From Streptomyces cellulosae (GTDB lineage Bacteria > Actinomycetota > Actinomycetes > Streptomycetales > Streptomycetaceae), in contig NZ_JOEV01000004.1 in the NCBI RefSeq assembly GCF_000721105.1, positions 186,001 to 250,000 on the forward strand: 64,000 nt of DNA, read 5' to 3'. Below are positions 8,054 to 16,506 of the stretch, piece by piece. Both the position numbers and the translations under genes were made by a program. The first letter of the stretch is position 1, and the number at the start of each line of letters is the position of its first letter. The notes beneath the pieces were generated by a model. That model did no database searches and was not told the origin of the DNA. It was given only the letters and a program-made list of their open reading frames with translations.

Positions 8054-8527
8054 ATGACTGCGCTCAATCGTGTCCCGTCGCTCATGGTCCGGGCCGGTAC
8101 GGCCTCGGCCTTCGCCATCGCCGCCGTCGGCGGCTCGGTCGTGGTCCCGGGTGTCGCCTCCGACGCCGCGGCCGCGACACCGGCGACGAAGGCACTGCAG
8201 GTCGCGGCGTCCAAGAAGGGTGCTCCGTACAGGTACGGGGCCACCGGGCCGAAGAGGTTCGACTGCTCCGGACTGACGCTGTACTCGTTCAAGAAGGCGG
8301 GCAAGAAGCTGCCCCGCACGGCCGCCCAGCAGTACAACAAGACACGCCACATCTCCGTCGGCAGCCGCAAGGCCGGAGACCTGGTGTTCTTCCACTCGGG
8401 CTCGTCCGTGTACCACGTGGGCATCTACGCCGGGAAGGGCAAGATCTGGCACGCCCCGAGGACCGGGGACGTCGTCCGGCTGCAGAAGATCTGGACGAAG
8501 AGCGTCTGGTACGGCCGGGTCAGGTGA
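8054..8527 (+). CDS. Secreted NlpC/P60 cell-wall peptidase
   Basis: This is a 157-residue secreted peptidoglycan hydrolase. An N-terminal signal peptide (about residues 1-41, hydrophobic AFAIAAVGGSVVVPGVASDAAA) is followed directly by the NlpC/P60 domain. The catalytic residues are visible: Cys71 in RFDCSGLT, His121 in YHVGIYAG and His133 in WHAP. There is no SH3 or coiled-coil domain, so this is a minimal form. The ATG at 8054 comes 8 bases after the riboswitch. Expression is likely tied to c-di-AMP, as for other Streptomyces wall-remodelling enzymes used in germination and growth. Confidence 0.95.
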   Translation: MTALNRVPSLMVRAGTASAFAIAAVGGSVVVPGVASDAAAATPATKALQVAASKKGAPYRYGATGPKRFDCSGLTLYSFKKAGKKLPRTAAQQYNKTRHISVGSRKAGDLVFFHSGSSVYHVGIYAGKGKIWHAPRTGDVVRLQKIWTKSVWYGRVR

Positions 8528-8538
8528 CCCACCCGGAC

Positions 8539-8566
8539 GGGGCGGCGCGCGGCGGCGCGCCGCCCC
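8539..8566 (+). terminator. Terminator hairpin after NlpC/P60 gene
   Basis: A perfect 12-bp stem, GGGGCGGCGCGC / GCGCGCCGCCCC, has the 4-base loop GGCG and starts 11 bases after the stop codon. There is no T-tract, which is normal for Streptomyces terminators. Confidence 0.75.
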
Positions 8567-8618
8567 CTCCGGGGCCCTCCGGGGCGTGACACGGGCCGGA
8601 CTGGTTACTCGTTCACCC

Positions 8619-9185
8619 ATGGCCGACCACCGTCCCTGCACCGCCCGCAACGAGACGCCCCTGGAGCGCGCCGACCGCAACTTCGGCGAACTCCTCCAGG
8701 AACTGCGCGTCACCCAGACCGGGGTCCAGATCCTCTTCGCCTTCCTGCTGACCCTGGCCTTCACCCCGCGCTTCCCGTCCCTCGACACGGTGCAGCGCAC
8801 CATGTACGTCACCACCCTGCTGCTCTCGGTGCTCGCGGCGGCCCTGTTCACCGCACCCGCGGCCCTGCACCGCTCCCTCTTCCAGCAGGGCGCCAAGCCC
8901 CGCATCGTCCAGGTCTCCTCACGGCTCGCGACCGTCGGCATGGGGGTCCTGGTCCTCGCGTTCACCGGTTCGGTGACCCTCGTCGTCGACGTGACGACCG
9001 GCCGGACGGGCGGCATGGCCGCGGGCGCGGCAACCCTGCTCGTCTGCCTCGGACTGTGGTGGCTGCTCCCCCGGCTGGTACGGCGGGCCGGCCGGTCGGA
9101 GAACGAACACCGGACGACTCTCAGGCCGCCCACACCGGTTCGAGGAGCAGCACCGCACCGAGAACTGTCAGCGCGCCGCCGGTGA
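8619..9185 (+). CDS. DUF6328 family membrane protein
   Basis: The 188-residue protein begins MADHRPCTARNETPLERADRNFGELLQELRVTQTGVQILFAFLL, the pattern I associate with DUF6328, an actinobacterial family of unknown function. Four hydrophobic segments are visible (about residues 35-55, 65-90, 105-125 and 132-152), with a polar tail. ATG 8619 is chosen over an upstream GTG because homologous-looking sequence starts there. Its 3' end overlaps the convergent lysE gene by 65 bases, so the last 20 or so residues are probably poorly conserved. Confidence 0.75.
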   Translation: MADHRPCTARNETPLERADRNFGELLQELRVTQTGVQILFAFLLTLAFTPRFPSLDTVQRTMYVTTLLLSVLAAALFTAPAALHRSLFQQGAKPRIVQVSSRLATVGMGVLVLAFTGSVTLVVDVTTGRTGGMAAGAATLLVCLGLWWLLPRLVRRAGRSENEHRTTLRPPTPVRGAAPHRELSARRR

Positions 9186-9744
9186 CGGCCGCCACCACCC
9201 GGGCAGTCTTCGGCCGCCGCAGCCACCGGCCGAGACGGTCGACCAGCAGGGCCACGGCCGGGAACCAGACCAGGGCGAGAACCACCACGATCAGCGCCAG
9301 CAGCAGCGTCCTCGGCAGCACCGGCGCCCCTGCCGGCATGAACTGCGGCAGCAGGCTCAGGAAGGTGATGGGCGCCTTCGGGTTGAGCGCGTTGGTGACG
9401 AAGCCCTGCCGCAGCGGGCCGGCGACGGACGGGGCCTCGGCGGGCGGCGCTTCGGTGCGCGCTCGCCGTGGCCCCCACAGCGTGCGCAGGCCGAGGTGGA
9501 GCACATAGGCGCCGCCCAGCAGCTGCAGGGCACGCAACAGCGCCGGTACGGCGGCCAGGACGGCGGCGACCCCGGCCACCGCCAGGGCCGTGTGCACGAG
9601 CAGCCCGCCCGCGATGCCGAGGGCGCAGGCGACGCCGGCCCGGCGGGAGACCAGGGCATTGCGTACGACGACGGTGAAGTCGGCGCCGGGCATGGCGATC
9701 ATGCCGGCGGCGACCCCGGTGAAGGCGAGGAGCTGTCCGTCCAT
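9121..9744 (-). CDS. LysE-family amino-acid exporter
   Basis: This is a 207-residue inner-membrane exporter of the LysE/RhtB family, which exports amino acids or related metabolites by proton exchange. Family signatures are the N-terminal GMIAMPGADFTVVVRNAL and the central FVTNALNPKAPITFLSLLPQFM. Six hydrophobic segments can be drawn. It diverges from a LysR regulator at 9952, the classic lysE-lysG arrangement, so the LysR probably controls it in response to the exported solute. The particular substrate cannot be read from the sequence. Confidence 0.92.
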   Translation of the reverse strand: MDGQLLAFTGVAAGMIAMPGADFTVVVRNALVSRRAGVACALGIAGGLLVHTALAVAGVAAVLAAVPALLRALQLLGGAYVLHLGLRTLWGPRRARTEAPPAEAPSVAGPLRQGFVTNALNPKAPITFLSLLPQFMPAGAPVLPRTLLLALIVVVLALVWFPAVALLVDRLGRWLRRPKTARVVAAVTGGALTVLGAVLLLEPVWAA

Positions 9745-9825
9745 GCGCTCAGCCTGCCGCGCGGAGGCCTTCAGCAGGTATTTCGAATATCATGCGTCAG
9801 CCTTAAGCAGTGCTTTAGCCTGAGT

Positions 9826-9927
9826 GGCTGTTTCAGCTTGCGCGTTGCTTCGGCTTACTCGTTGCTTCGGCTTACTCGTTGCTTCGGCTTACCCGTTGCT
9901 TCAGCTTGCGCGTTGCTTCAGCCCTGG
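9826..9927. repeat. 17-bp tandem repeat in lysE-lysR intergenic region
   Basis: Six units of 17 bases begin at 9826, 9843, 9860, 9877, 9894 and 9911, with the consensus CGTTGCTTCGGCTTACT. The outer units are diverged (GGCTGTTTCAGCTTGCG and CGTTGCTTCAGCCCTGG), and a seventh, more decayed unit may lie at 9809. The array ends 24 bases before the LysR start. There are no spacers between the units. Confidence 0.85.
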
Positions 9928-9951
9928 CTTCGGCCCCGCGGAGGACCCGGC

Positions 9952-10866
9952 ATGTACGACCCCACCCGACTCGCCGCGCTGGTCGCGGTCGCGGAGGCCG
10001 GCTCGATCACCCGGGCCGCCGAGCGGCTGGGTTACACGCCGCCCGCGCTCTCCCAGCAACTGGCCAAGCTGGAGCGGGAGGCGGGCACGGCGCTGCTGGT
10101 CCGGCACCATCGCGGGGCGCGGCTGACGGGCGCGGGCGAGGTGCTGGTGGCGCGGGCCCGCCGGGTGCTCGACGAGTTGGAGCGGGCGCGGCACGAGCTG
10201 GCGCGGCTGACCGGGCTGTCGGGCGGCACGCTCCGGCTCGGCACCTTCCAGACGGCGGGCATCCATCTGCTGCCACCGGTGCTCAGCGCGTTCCGCCGGG
10301 CGTATCCGCATGTGGAGTTGTCCGTCGCGGACTGTGAACCGCCGGCCGGGATCGCGGCGGTGGCGGCCGGTGAGATCGACCTGGCGCTGACGCACACCTA
10401 CGAGCCGGCGGAAGCGGTCCCGCTACCGTCCTCGGTCCGCGCGGAGCCGGTGCTGGTCGAGGAGCTGGTCCTGGTGACCGCTCCCGGGCACACCCTCGCC
10501 GGCGGTTCCGCGCGGCTCCCGCTGACGGAGCTGGCGGGGCAGCCGTTGATCAGCATGGCGCCGGACCATCCGGCTCGGCAGGGTGTGGAGGCGGCCCTCG
10601 CCCGGGCCGGGGCCACGCCGTCGGTGCTGGTGGCGACTCCGGGGTATGCCTTGGTGTGCGCGCTGGTCAGTGCGGGGCTCGGGGTCGGGGTGGTCCCGGA
10701 GATGGTGGCGCGGACGACGGTCACTCCGGTCGGGGTGCGGGCGCTGGAAGGGGGACAGCTGCGTCGTACGATCTCGGTCGCGCACCGGGCCGACGAGGTG
10801 GCGCCCGCCGCCGACGCCTTCCGGGCCCTGCTGCGCGGTGCGTTCACTCGGGCCCGCCATGCCTGA
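9952..10866 (+). CDS. LysR-family transcriptional regulator
   Basis: The 304-residue product has a LysR winged helix-turn-helix at residues 1-60 (LAALVAVAEAGSITRAAERLGYTPPALSQQLAKLEREAGTALLVR). The LysR substrate-binding domain follows from about residue 90 to 295. It is divergent from the LysE exporter and most likely activates it when the exported solute accumulates. The promoter between them contains a 17-bp tandem array and an AT-rich TTCGAA-centred element at 9781-9790 that could be the T-N11-A type operator. The effector is unknown. Confidence 0.9.
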   Translation: MYDPTRLAALVAVAEAGSITRAAERLGYTPPALSQQLAKLEREAGTALLVRHHRGARLTGAGEVLVARARRVLDELERARHELARLTGLSGGTLRLGTFQTAGIHLLPPVLSAFRRAYPHVELSVADCEPPAGIAAVAAGEIDLALTHTYEPAEAVPLPSSVRAEPVLVEELVLVTAPGHTLAGGSARLPLTELAGQPLISMAPDHPARQGVEAALARAGATPSVLVATPGYALVCALVSAGLGVGVVPEMVARTTVTPVGVRALEGGQLRRTISVAHRADEVAPAADAFRALLRGAFTRARHA

Positions 10867-10869
10867 GTC

Positions 10870-11328
10870 CTACGGTTCCTGCTGTCCCGCCGCCGGCACC
10901 GGCTCGGCCGGGACGGTCCAGGGGAGTTCGATGAGGACCGTCTTGCCGCCCTCGCGGGTGGGGCGGACCCTGAGCTTGCCGCCGCACTCGGCGGTCAGCC
11001 AGCGGATGATCACCATGCCCCGGCCGTTGTCCTGCTGGACGGCGGCGGGCAGCCGTCTGGGGAAGCGGGGGTGGCTGTCGGTGACACCGATGCGCAGGTG
11101 TTCGTGACGGTCGAGCTGGAGGTCCACCGTGAAGGTGGGTGACTGCCCGAGGGTGTGCTGTACGGCGTTGGTGGTCAGTTCGGAGACGATGAGGCGGATG
11201 GTGTCGGCGATCTCCGTGTCCGGCGACAGGCCCCACTCCATCAAAGTGGTGCGGACATAGGCTCGGGCCGCGGAGACCGAGGCGGGATCGCTCGGCAGAG
11301 TGACGGATGCTTCCAGATGGTCTGCCAT
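10870..11328 (-). CDS. Anti-sigma-like histidine-kinase-type ATPase
   Basis: The 152-residue single-domain HATPase_c protein of the SpoIIAB/RsbW type begins MADHLEASVTLPSDPASVSAARAYVR. It shows the N-box (RLIVSELTTNAVQHT, about residues 46-60) and the G-box (NGRGMVIIRWLT, about residues 101-112). Streptomyces carry many such ATPases beside XRE-DUF5753/DUF397 gene pairs, as here. It diverges from the XRE gene at 11543 and may share control with it. ATG 11328 is preferred over longer upstream starts, which would run through the promoter region. Confidence 0.88.
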   Translation of the reverse strand: MADHLEASVTLPSDPASVSAARAYVRTTLMEWGLSPDTEIADTIRLIVSELTTNAVQHTLGQSPTFTVDLQLDRHEHLRIGVTDSHPRFPRRLPAAVQQDNGRGMVIIRWLTAECGGKLRVRPTREGGKTVLIELPWTVPAEPVPAAGQQEP

Positions 11329-11455
11329 GGCGACGTCGTCCCTTTCCCACGGGACCGCAGTCCGACACGGAGCGGATGGTTCGAGTACGGTCCCGGACTG
11401 GTGCTTCGTTCGCCAGAGTGCCACTAGCGGGGCGGTCACGGGTGGCGATCCACCA

Positions 11456-11471
11456 AGATATGCATATATCT
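11456..11471. promoter_or_regulatory. AT-rich inverted repeat upstream of XRE gene
   Basis: AGATAT-GCAT-ATATCT has perfect 6-base arms with a 4-base centre and lies 72 bases upstream of the XRE start, between it and the divergent ATPase gene. It stands out in this GC-rich DNA. It is a candidate operator for the XRE/DUF5753 regulator. Confidence 0.45.
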
Positions 11472-11542
11472 GTCCCTCGAAGCGGTGAACTCTACGACGG
11501 CAGACCGTTTTTGGGTGCCTCGGTTGGAGTAAGGAGTAGCCC

Positions 11543-12403
11543 ATGCAGCACGGTCCCGCGGTGCGCCGCCGGAAACTGGGCGCCGAACTGCGTGCGTTGC
11601 GCACCGGCGCGGGGTTCACGAGTGGTGAGGCGGCCCGGCTGGTGGGCTGGCACCAGTCGAAGGTGAGCCGGATCGAGACCGGCGCCAGCGGGGTGAAACC
11701 GGCGGATGTGCGGTTACTGCTCGACGCCTACGCGGTACGGGACTCCCAACTGCGGGAGTTGCTGCTGGTGTTGGCGGGGTCGGACGAGAGTACCGGACGG
11801 CACCACTGGTGGCACGCGTACCGGGGCGTACTGCCGCCGACGTACCGGGACTTCATCAGTCTGGAGTCACAGGCGAGTGCGATGCGCACGCTGGAGACCT
11901 CGGTGGTGCCGGGGTTGCTGCAGACCCCGGAGTACGCCCGGGCGGTGACCCGCGCGGCGGTCGACGGGTTGGACGACGAACGCCTGGACGCGCTGGTCGA
12001 GGTGCGGTTGGCCAGACAGGACGTGCTGCGCTCGCAACCGCCGCTGGAGCTGAGCGCGGTGCTGGACGAGGCGGTGCTGCGGCGCGAGGTCGGCGGGCCC
12101 CAGATGATGACACGGCAGCTGGAGCGGCTGGTCGAGGCGGCGCGACTGCCCCAAGTGCGGTTGCAAGTCCTGCCGTTCGCCGCCGGAGCGCACATCGGCG
12201 TCACCGGGCCTTTCGTTATCTTCTCATTTTCGAGCACATCTGATCTGGATGTGGTTGTTCTCGACCACTTGACGAGTAGCCTCTACCTCGAGCGGAAAGA
12301 AGACCTCCAGGCCTACACCGAGGCCTTCAACGCCCTTCAGTTCCACGCCCTTTCGCCCGAGGACTCGTTGGATTACATCGCCGCAATAGGTGGCGGCGCG
12401 TAA
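11543..12403 (+). CDS. XRE-family regulator with DUF5753 (WhiJ-like)
   Basis: The 286-residue product has an N-terminal XRE helix-turn-helix (about residues 8-62, with LRALRTGAGFTSGEAARLVGWHQSKVSRIETG) followed by a DUF5753 domain (LESQASAMRTLETSVVPGLLQTPEYARAV to the C-terminus). These are the WhiJ-type regulators that Streptomyces encodes in many copies, usually with a DUF397 partner immediately downstream and an anti-sigma-like ATPase nearby. All three are present here. At the characterised whiJ locus the DUF397 partner relieves repression by the WhiJ protein. The target of this copy is unknown. Confidence 0.9.
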   Translation: MQHGPAVRRRKLGAELRALRTGAGFTSGEAARLVGWHQSKVSRIETGASGVKPADVRLLLDAYAVRDSQLRELLLVLAGSDESTGRHHWWHAYRGVLPPTYRDFISLESQASAMRTLETSVVPGLLQTPEYARAVTRAAVDGLDDERLDALVEVRLARQDVLRSQPPLELSAVLDEAVLRREVGGPQMMTRQLERLVEAARLPQVRLQVLPFAAGAHIGVTGPFVIFSFSSTSDLDVVVLDHLTSSLYLERKEDLQAYTEAFNALQFHALSPEDSLDYIAAIGGGA

Positions 12404-12412
12404 GGAGGCACC

Positions 12413-12640
12413 ATGACCGCCCTGCCTCGGCACGTGGCTTCCAGTAACGATCTGCACGACGTGTGCTGGCTGCGCAGCAGTTACAGCACCGGAGCGAACA
12501 ACTGCGTCGAGACGGCTCGGCCCGGCACCGGCAGTGGGGCCGGGCTGCTCGCTGTACGCGACTCCAAGGACCCGGCCGGACCCGCACTGCTCTTCTCCCC
12601 CGAGAGCTGGGCGGGATTCACCGCCGCGTTCCAGTCCTGA
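12413..12640 (+). CDS. DUF397 small protein (BldB-like partner)
   Basis: The 75-residue DUF397 protein has the family signature WLRSSYSTGANNCVETA (residues 19-35) and ends VRDSKDPAGPALLFSPESWAGF. It starts 9 bases after the XRE gene, with AAGGAGG before the ATG, so the two are cotranscribed. Members include BldB and partners of WhiJ-like regulators; they act as regulatory partners and not as enzymes. The downstream region to 12729 holds three TGATCAG-like repeats and no gene. Confidence 0.9.
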   Translation: MTALPRHVASSNDLHDVCWLRSSYSTGANNCVETARPGTGSGAGLLAVRDSKDPAGPALLFSPESWAGFTAAFQS

Positions 12641-12729
12641 CAGCCCACCCACTCCCGACCGGTTCTGATCAGCTCTGATCAGTCCCGATCAGTCCGCCGA
12701 TGTGCGGCACACGGCCGTGTCACGCCGAC

Positions 12730-13857
12730 TCATGGTCGTGTCTCACCGATCACTCGTACAGCGCGTTCGATCTGCCCCGCGGAGAGGTCCGCGCGGGCGG
12801 TCAGCCGTAGCCGTGAGATGCCGTCGGGGACGGAAGGAGGACGGAAGCAGCCCACGGCCAGCCCGGCGGTGCGGCAGTCGGCCGCCCAGCCGACGGCCGC
12901 CTCCGGGGACGGCGCCCGCACGGAGACCACCGCGGCGTCGGGGCGTACCGCCTCAAGGCCCGCGGTGGTCAGGCGCGTGTGGAGTTCGGCCGCGACCGCG
13001 CGCGCCCGCTCCGCCCGCCCCGGCTCACGGCGCAGCAGCCGCAGGGCCGCCAGGGCCGCGCCGGTCGCCGCGGGGGCGAGACCCGTGTCGAAGATGAACG
13101 TCCGGGCCGCGTTGACCAGGTGGCCGATCACCCGGGCGGGGCCGAGCACGGCACCGCCCTGACTGCCGAGCGACTTGGACAGGGTTACGGTCACGACGAC
13201 GTCGTCGGCGCCCGCGAGTCCCGCCGCGTGCGGGGCGCCGCGGCCGCCGTCGCCGAGGACCCCCAGCCCGTGGGCGTCGTCGACGACCAGTCCCGCGTCG
13301 CCCTCCCGGCACGCCTCGGCGAGGGCGGCCAGCGGGGCGGCGTCCCCGTCGACCGAGAACACCGTGTCGGACACGACGACCGCCGGTCCTTCGTGGGTGC
13401 GCAGGGTCTTGCGTACGGCGTCCGGGTCGGCGTGCCCGACGACCTGGGTGGTGCCGCGGGCCAGCCGGCAGCCGTCGATCAGGGAGGCGTGGTTGCCGGC
13501 GTCGGAGACGATCAGCGAGCCGTGCGGGGCGAGCGCGGTGACCGCGGCGAGGTTGGCCGCGTAGCCCGACGAGAAGACGAGGGCCGCCTCGAAGCCGCAG
13601 AAGTCGGCCAGTTCCTGTTCCAGTTCGGCGTGGAGCGCGGTGGTACCGGTGACCAGCCGGGAGCCGGTGGCACCGCCGCCCCAGGTGCGGGCGGCCCGGG
13701 CCGCGCCCTCGGTGACCTCCGGATGGCGGGCCAGGCCCAGGTAGTCGTTGCTCGCGAGGTCGAGCAGCGGTGAGTCGGCCGGGCGGGGGCGCAGCGTCCG
13801 TACGAGTCCGGCGCGGCGGCGTCGCTCCGCCTCCTCGTCGATCCAGCCGAACGCCAT
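12730..13857 (-). CDS. bioF: 8-amino-7-oxononanoate synthase
   Basis: BioF is a PLP enzyme that condenses pimeloyl thioester with L-alanine, the first dedicated ring step of biotin synthesis. The 375 residues include the family elements LDLASNDYLGLA, the HASLIDG loop (His123), the DDAHGLG motif (Asp193, His196) and the PLP lysine Lys228 in TLSKSLGSQGG. CTGGAGG precedes the ATG. It diverges from bioB across a 148-bp promoter region, so the four biotin genes are probably co-regulated. Length and motifs are normal. Confidence 0.95.
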   Translation of the reverse strand: MAFGWIDEEAERRRRAGLVRTLRPRPADSPLLDLASNDYLGLARHPEVTEGAARAARTWGGGATGSRLVTGTTALHAELEQELADFCGFEAALVFSSGYAANLAAVTALAPHGSLIVSDAGNHASLIDGCRLARGTTQVVGHADPDAVRKTLRTHEGPAVVVSDTVFSVDGDAAPLAALAEACREGDAGLVVDDAHGLGVLGDGGRGAPHAAGLAGADDVVVTVTLSKSLGSQGGAVLGPARVIGHLVNAARTFIFDTGLAPAATGAALAALRLLRREPGRAERARAVAAELHTRLTTAGLEAVRPDAAVVSVRAPSPEAAVGWAADCRTAGLAVGCFRPPSVPDGISRLRLTARADLSAGQIERAVRVIGETRP

Positions 13858-14005
13858 CGGTCCTCCAGGGCTTTTGTAGGCAGTGCACAGACACTAATGG
13901 CGCGGCCGGCCACCGGTGTGTGGTGATACCCACATCTTCGGCCCCCCTATTCTGTGGGCGATGTCTCCTTGGCCCGGGCGGCACCTTGAGCGAGGATCGA
14001 CTCTC
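13858..14005. promoter_or_regulatory. Divergent bioF / bioBAD promoter region
   Basis: The region holds two back-to-back promoters. A TATTCT element at 13948-13953 could be the -10 of bioB, and TACAAA on the minus strand near 13873 could serve bioF. A short inverted repeat AGTG-CACAGA-CACT lies between them near 13881-13894. I do not see a sequence I could confidently call a BirA or BioQ operator. Confidence 0.4.
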
Positions 14006-15187
14006 ATGGACCTGCTGAACACGCTGATGGACAAGGGGCTTCGGCGCGAGGTGCCGAGCCGCGAGGAGGCGCTCGCCGTTCTCGCCACTTCCGACGACGA
14101 CCTGCTCGATGTGGTGGCCGCGGCCGGAAGGGTGCGCCGGCACTGGTTCGGCCGACGGGTGAAACTCAACTATCTCGTCAACCTCAAGTCGGGCCTGTGC
14201 CCGGAGGACTGCTCCTACTGCTCCCAGCGGCTCGGCTCCACCGCCGGCATCCTCAAGTACACCTGGCTCAAGCCCGACGAGGCCTCGAAGGCAGCGGCGG
14301 CCGGGTTGGCGGGAGGCGCCAAGCGAGTCTGTCTGGTCGCGTCCGGACGCGGGCCGACCGACCGGGACGTGGACCGGGTCTCCGACACCATCAGGACGAT
14401 CAAGGAGCAGAACGAGGGCGTCGAGGTGTGCGCCTGCCTGGGCCTGCTCTCCGACGGCCAGGCGGAGCGGCTGCGCGAGGCGGGCGCGGACGCGTACAAC
14501 CACAACCTGAACACGTCCGAGGGCACGTACGCGGACATCACGACCACGCACACGTACGCCGATCGGGTGGACACGGTGCACAAGGCGCACGCGGCGGGGC
14601 TGTCCGCGTGCTCCGGGCTGATCGCGGGCATGGGCGAGAGCGACGAGGACCTGGTCGACGTCGTCTTCTCGCTGCGCGCGCTGGACCCGGACTCGGTTCC
14701 GGTCAACTTCCTCATCCCGGTCGAGGGCACCCCGCTGGCCAAGGAGTGGAACCTCACCCCGCAGCGGTGTCTGCGGATCCTGGCCATGGTGCGGTTCGTC
14801 TGCCCGGACGTCGAGGTACGTATCGCGGGCGGCCGCGAGGTGCATCTGCGCACGATGCAGCCCCTCGCCCTGCACCTGGCCAACTCGATCTTCCTCGGCG
14901 ACTACCTGACGACCGAGGGCCAGGCCGGCAAGGCGGACCTGGAGATGATCGCGGACGCCGGGTTCGAGGTGGAGGGCACGGACCAGGTGACGCTGCCGGA
15001 GCACCGGGTGTCGGCCGGGGGCGGCGGATGCGGGTCCCACGAGGGTGCCGGCGGGTGCGGCTCGCAGGAGGGCGCGGGCGGCGTGTGCGGCTCCGTCCCG
15101 GCGGCGACGGCCGCCGCCGAGCCCCGTACCGATCTCGTCGCCGTACGCCGCCGGGGTGCCGGAACGGACCTCGCGCCCAATGCCTGA
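14006..15187 (+). CDS. bioB: Biotin synthase with cysteine-rich C-terminal tail
   Basis: BioB is a radical SAM enzyme that inserts sulfur into dethiobiotin. The 393-residue product has the CxxxCxxC cluster motif CPEDCSYC (Cys65, Cys69, Cys72) that binds the 4Fe-4S/SAM site, and the conserved YNHNLNTSE segment. After the normal end of the family (about residue 330) there is a 60-residue extension, rich in Gly and Cys, with an imperfect CGSHEGAGG / CGSQEGAGG repeat (Cys342, Cys351, Cys361). It could bind metal or an iron-sulfur cluster; that is inference. The stop overlaps the bioA start by 8 bases. Confidence 0.96.
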   Translation: MDLLNTLMDKGLRREVPSREEALAVLATSDDDLLDVVAAAGRVRRHWFGRRVKLNYLVNLKSGLCPEDCSYCSQRLGSTAGILKYTWLKPDEASKAAAAGLAGGAKRVCLVASGRGPTDRDVDRVSDTIRTIKEQNEGVEVCACLGLLSDGQAERLREAGADAYNHNLNTSEGTYADITTTHTYADRVDTVHKAHAAGLSACSGLIAGMGESDEDLVDVVFSLRALDPDSVPVNFLIPVEGTPLAKEWNLTPQRCLRILAMVRFVCPDVEVRIAGGREVHLRTMQPLALHLANSIFLGDYLTTEGQAGKADLEMIADAGFEVEGTDQVTLPEHRVSAGGGGCGSHEGAGGCGSQEGAGGVCGSVPAATAAAEPRTDLVAVRRRGAGTDLAPNA

Positions 15188-16460
15188 CCTGACCGTGCCG
15201 GAGCTGCTGGAGCTGGACCGGCGGCACGTGTGGCATCCGTACGGTCCGATGCCCGGCCGTCAGGAACCGCTCGTCGTGGAGGCGGCGAGCGGGGTGCGGC
15301 TGAGGCCGGCCGACGGTTCGGGCGAACTGGTCGACGGCATGTCGTCCTGGTGGTCGGCGATCCACGGCTACAACCACCCGGTGCTGAACGAGGCCGTGCG
15401 CGAGCAGCTGGGGCGGATGAGCCACGTGATGTTCGGCGGGCTCACGCACGAACCGGCGGTACGGCTGGCGAAGCTCCTTGTCGACATGTCGCCCGACGGA
15501 CTGGAACATGTCTTCCTCGCCGACTCGGGGTCGGTGTCGGTCGAGGTCGCGGTCAAGATGTGCCTGCAGTACTGGCGTTCACTGGGCCGCCCGTCGAAGC
15601 AGCGCCTGTTGACCTGGCGTGGCGGCTACCACGGCGACACCTGGCAGCCGATGTCGGTGTGCGATCCCGAGGGCGGGATGCACGAGCTGTGGTCCGGGGT
15701 GCTGCCCCGGCAGGTCTTCGTGGACGCGCCGCCCGCCGGGTACGAGGAGCCGTACGCGCAGGAGGTGCGCGCGGCGATCGCACGGCACGCCGACGAACTG
15801 GCCGCGGTGATCGTCGAGCCGGTGGTGCAGGGCGCCGGGGGGATGCGGTTCCACTCCCCCGCGTATCTGCGGGTGCTGCGCGAGGCGTGCGACGCGCACG
15901 ACGTGCTGCTGGTGTTCGACGAGATCGCGACCGGGTTCGGGCGTACCGGCGCGCTGTTCGCGGCGGATCACGCGGCGGTGACGCCCGATGTGATGTGCGT
16001 GGGCAAGGCGCTGACCGGCGGCTATCTGACGTTGGCGGCGACATTGTGCACCGCGCGCGTGGCCGACGGCATCTCGCGCGGCGAGGTCCCGGTGCTCGCC
16101 CACGGCCCCACGTTCATGGGCAACCCGCTGGCGGCGTCCGTCGCCTGCGCCTCCATCGAGCTGTTGCTGGGCCAGGACTGGCTGTCCGAGATCAAGCGGA
16201 TCGAGGCGGGGCTGCGGGAGGGTCTGGCTCCGGCGGCCCGGCTGCCGGGGGTGACGGACGTACGGGTGCTCGGGGCGATCGGTGTCGTCCAGCTCGACCA
16301 CGCCGTCGACATGCGGGCGGCCACGGAGGCAGCGGTGCGTGAGGGCGTGTGGCTGCGGCCGTTCCGCGACCTGATCTACACCATGCCGCCGTACGTCACC
16401 GGCGACGCGGACGTGGCGCGGATCGCGCGGGCGGTGTGCGCGGCGGCGCGCGAGGGATGA
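15180..16460 (+). CDS. bioA: Adenosylmethionine-8-amino-7-oxononanoate aminotransferase
   Basis: BioA transfers an amino group from SAM to the BioF product to make 7,8-diaminopelargonate. The 426-residue class-III aminotransferase begins [24 protein letters not shown]. It shows the BioA signature [16 protein letters not shown], the PLP aspartate in [13 protein letters not shown], and the Schiff-base lysine Lys276 in [16 protein letters not shown] 15180 overlaps the bioB stop by 8 bases, and bioD follows. All key residues are present. Confidence 0.97.
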   Translation: MPDLTVPELLELDRRHVWHPYGPMPGRQEPLVVEAASGVRLRPADGSGELVDGMSSWWSAIHGYNHPVLNEAVREQLGRMSHVMFGGLTHEPAVRLAKLLVDMSPDGLEHVFLADSGSVSVEVAVKMCLQYWRSLGRPSKQRLLTWRGGYHGDTWQPMSVCDPEGGMHELWSGVLPRQVFVDAPPAGYEEPYAQEVRAAIARHADELAAVIVEPVVQGAGGMRFHSPAYLRVLREACDAHDVLLVFDEIATGFGRTGALFAADHAAVTPDVMCVGKALTGGYLTLAATLCTARVADGISRGEVPVLAHGPTFMGNPLAASVACASIELLLGQDWLSEIKRIEAGLREGLAPAARLPGVTDVRVLGAIGVVQLDHAVDMRAATEAAVREGVWLRPFRDLIYTMPPYVTGDADVARIARAVCAAAREG

Positions 16461-16506
16461 GGCGAGGTGCGCGGAGTGAGGGGCGAGGGTGAGCGGGAGT
16501 GATGAG

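Noticed and set aside
12641..12729. Terminator or regulator site with three TGATCAG repeats
   Set aside because: The repeats are short and could arise by chance between convergent genes. No stem with a clear loop was seen.
13025..15040. 671-residue minus-strand ORF across bioB and bioF
   Set aside because: It runs against two certain genes and shows only low-complexity Arg/Pro sequence.
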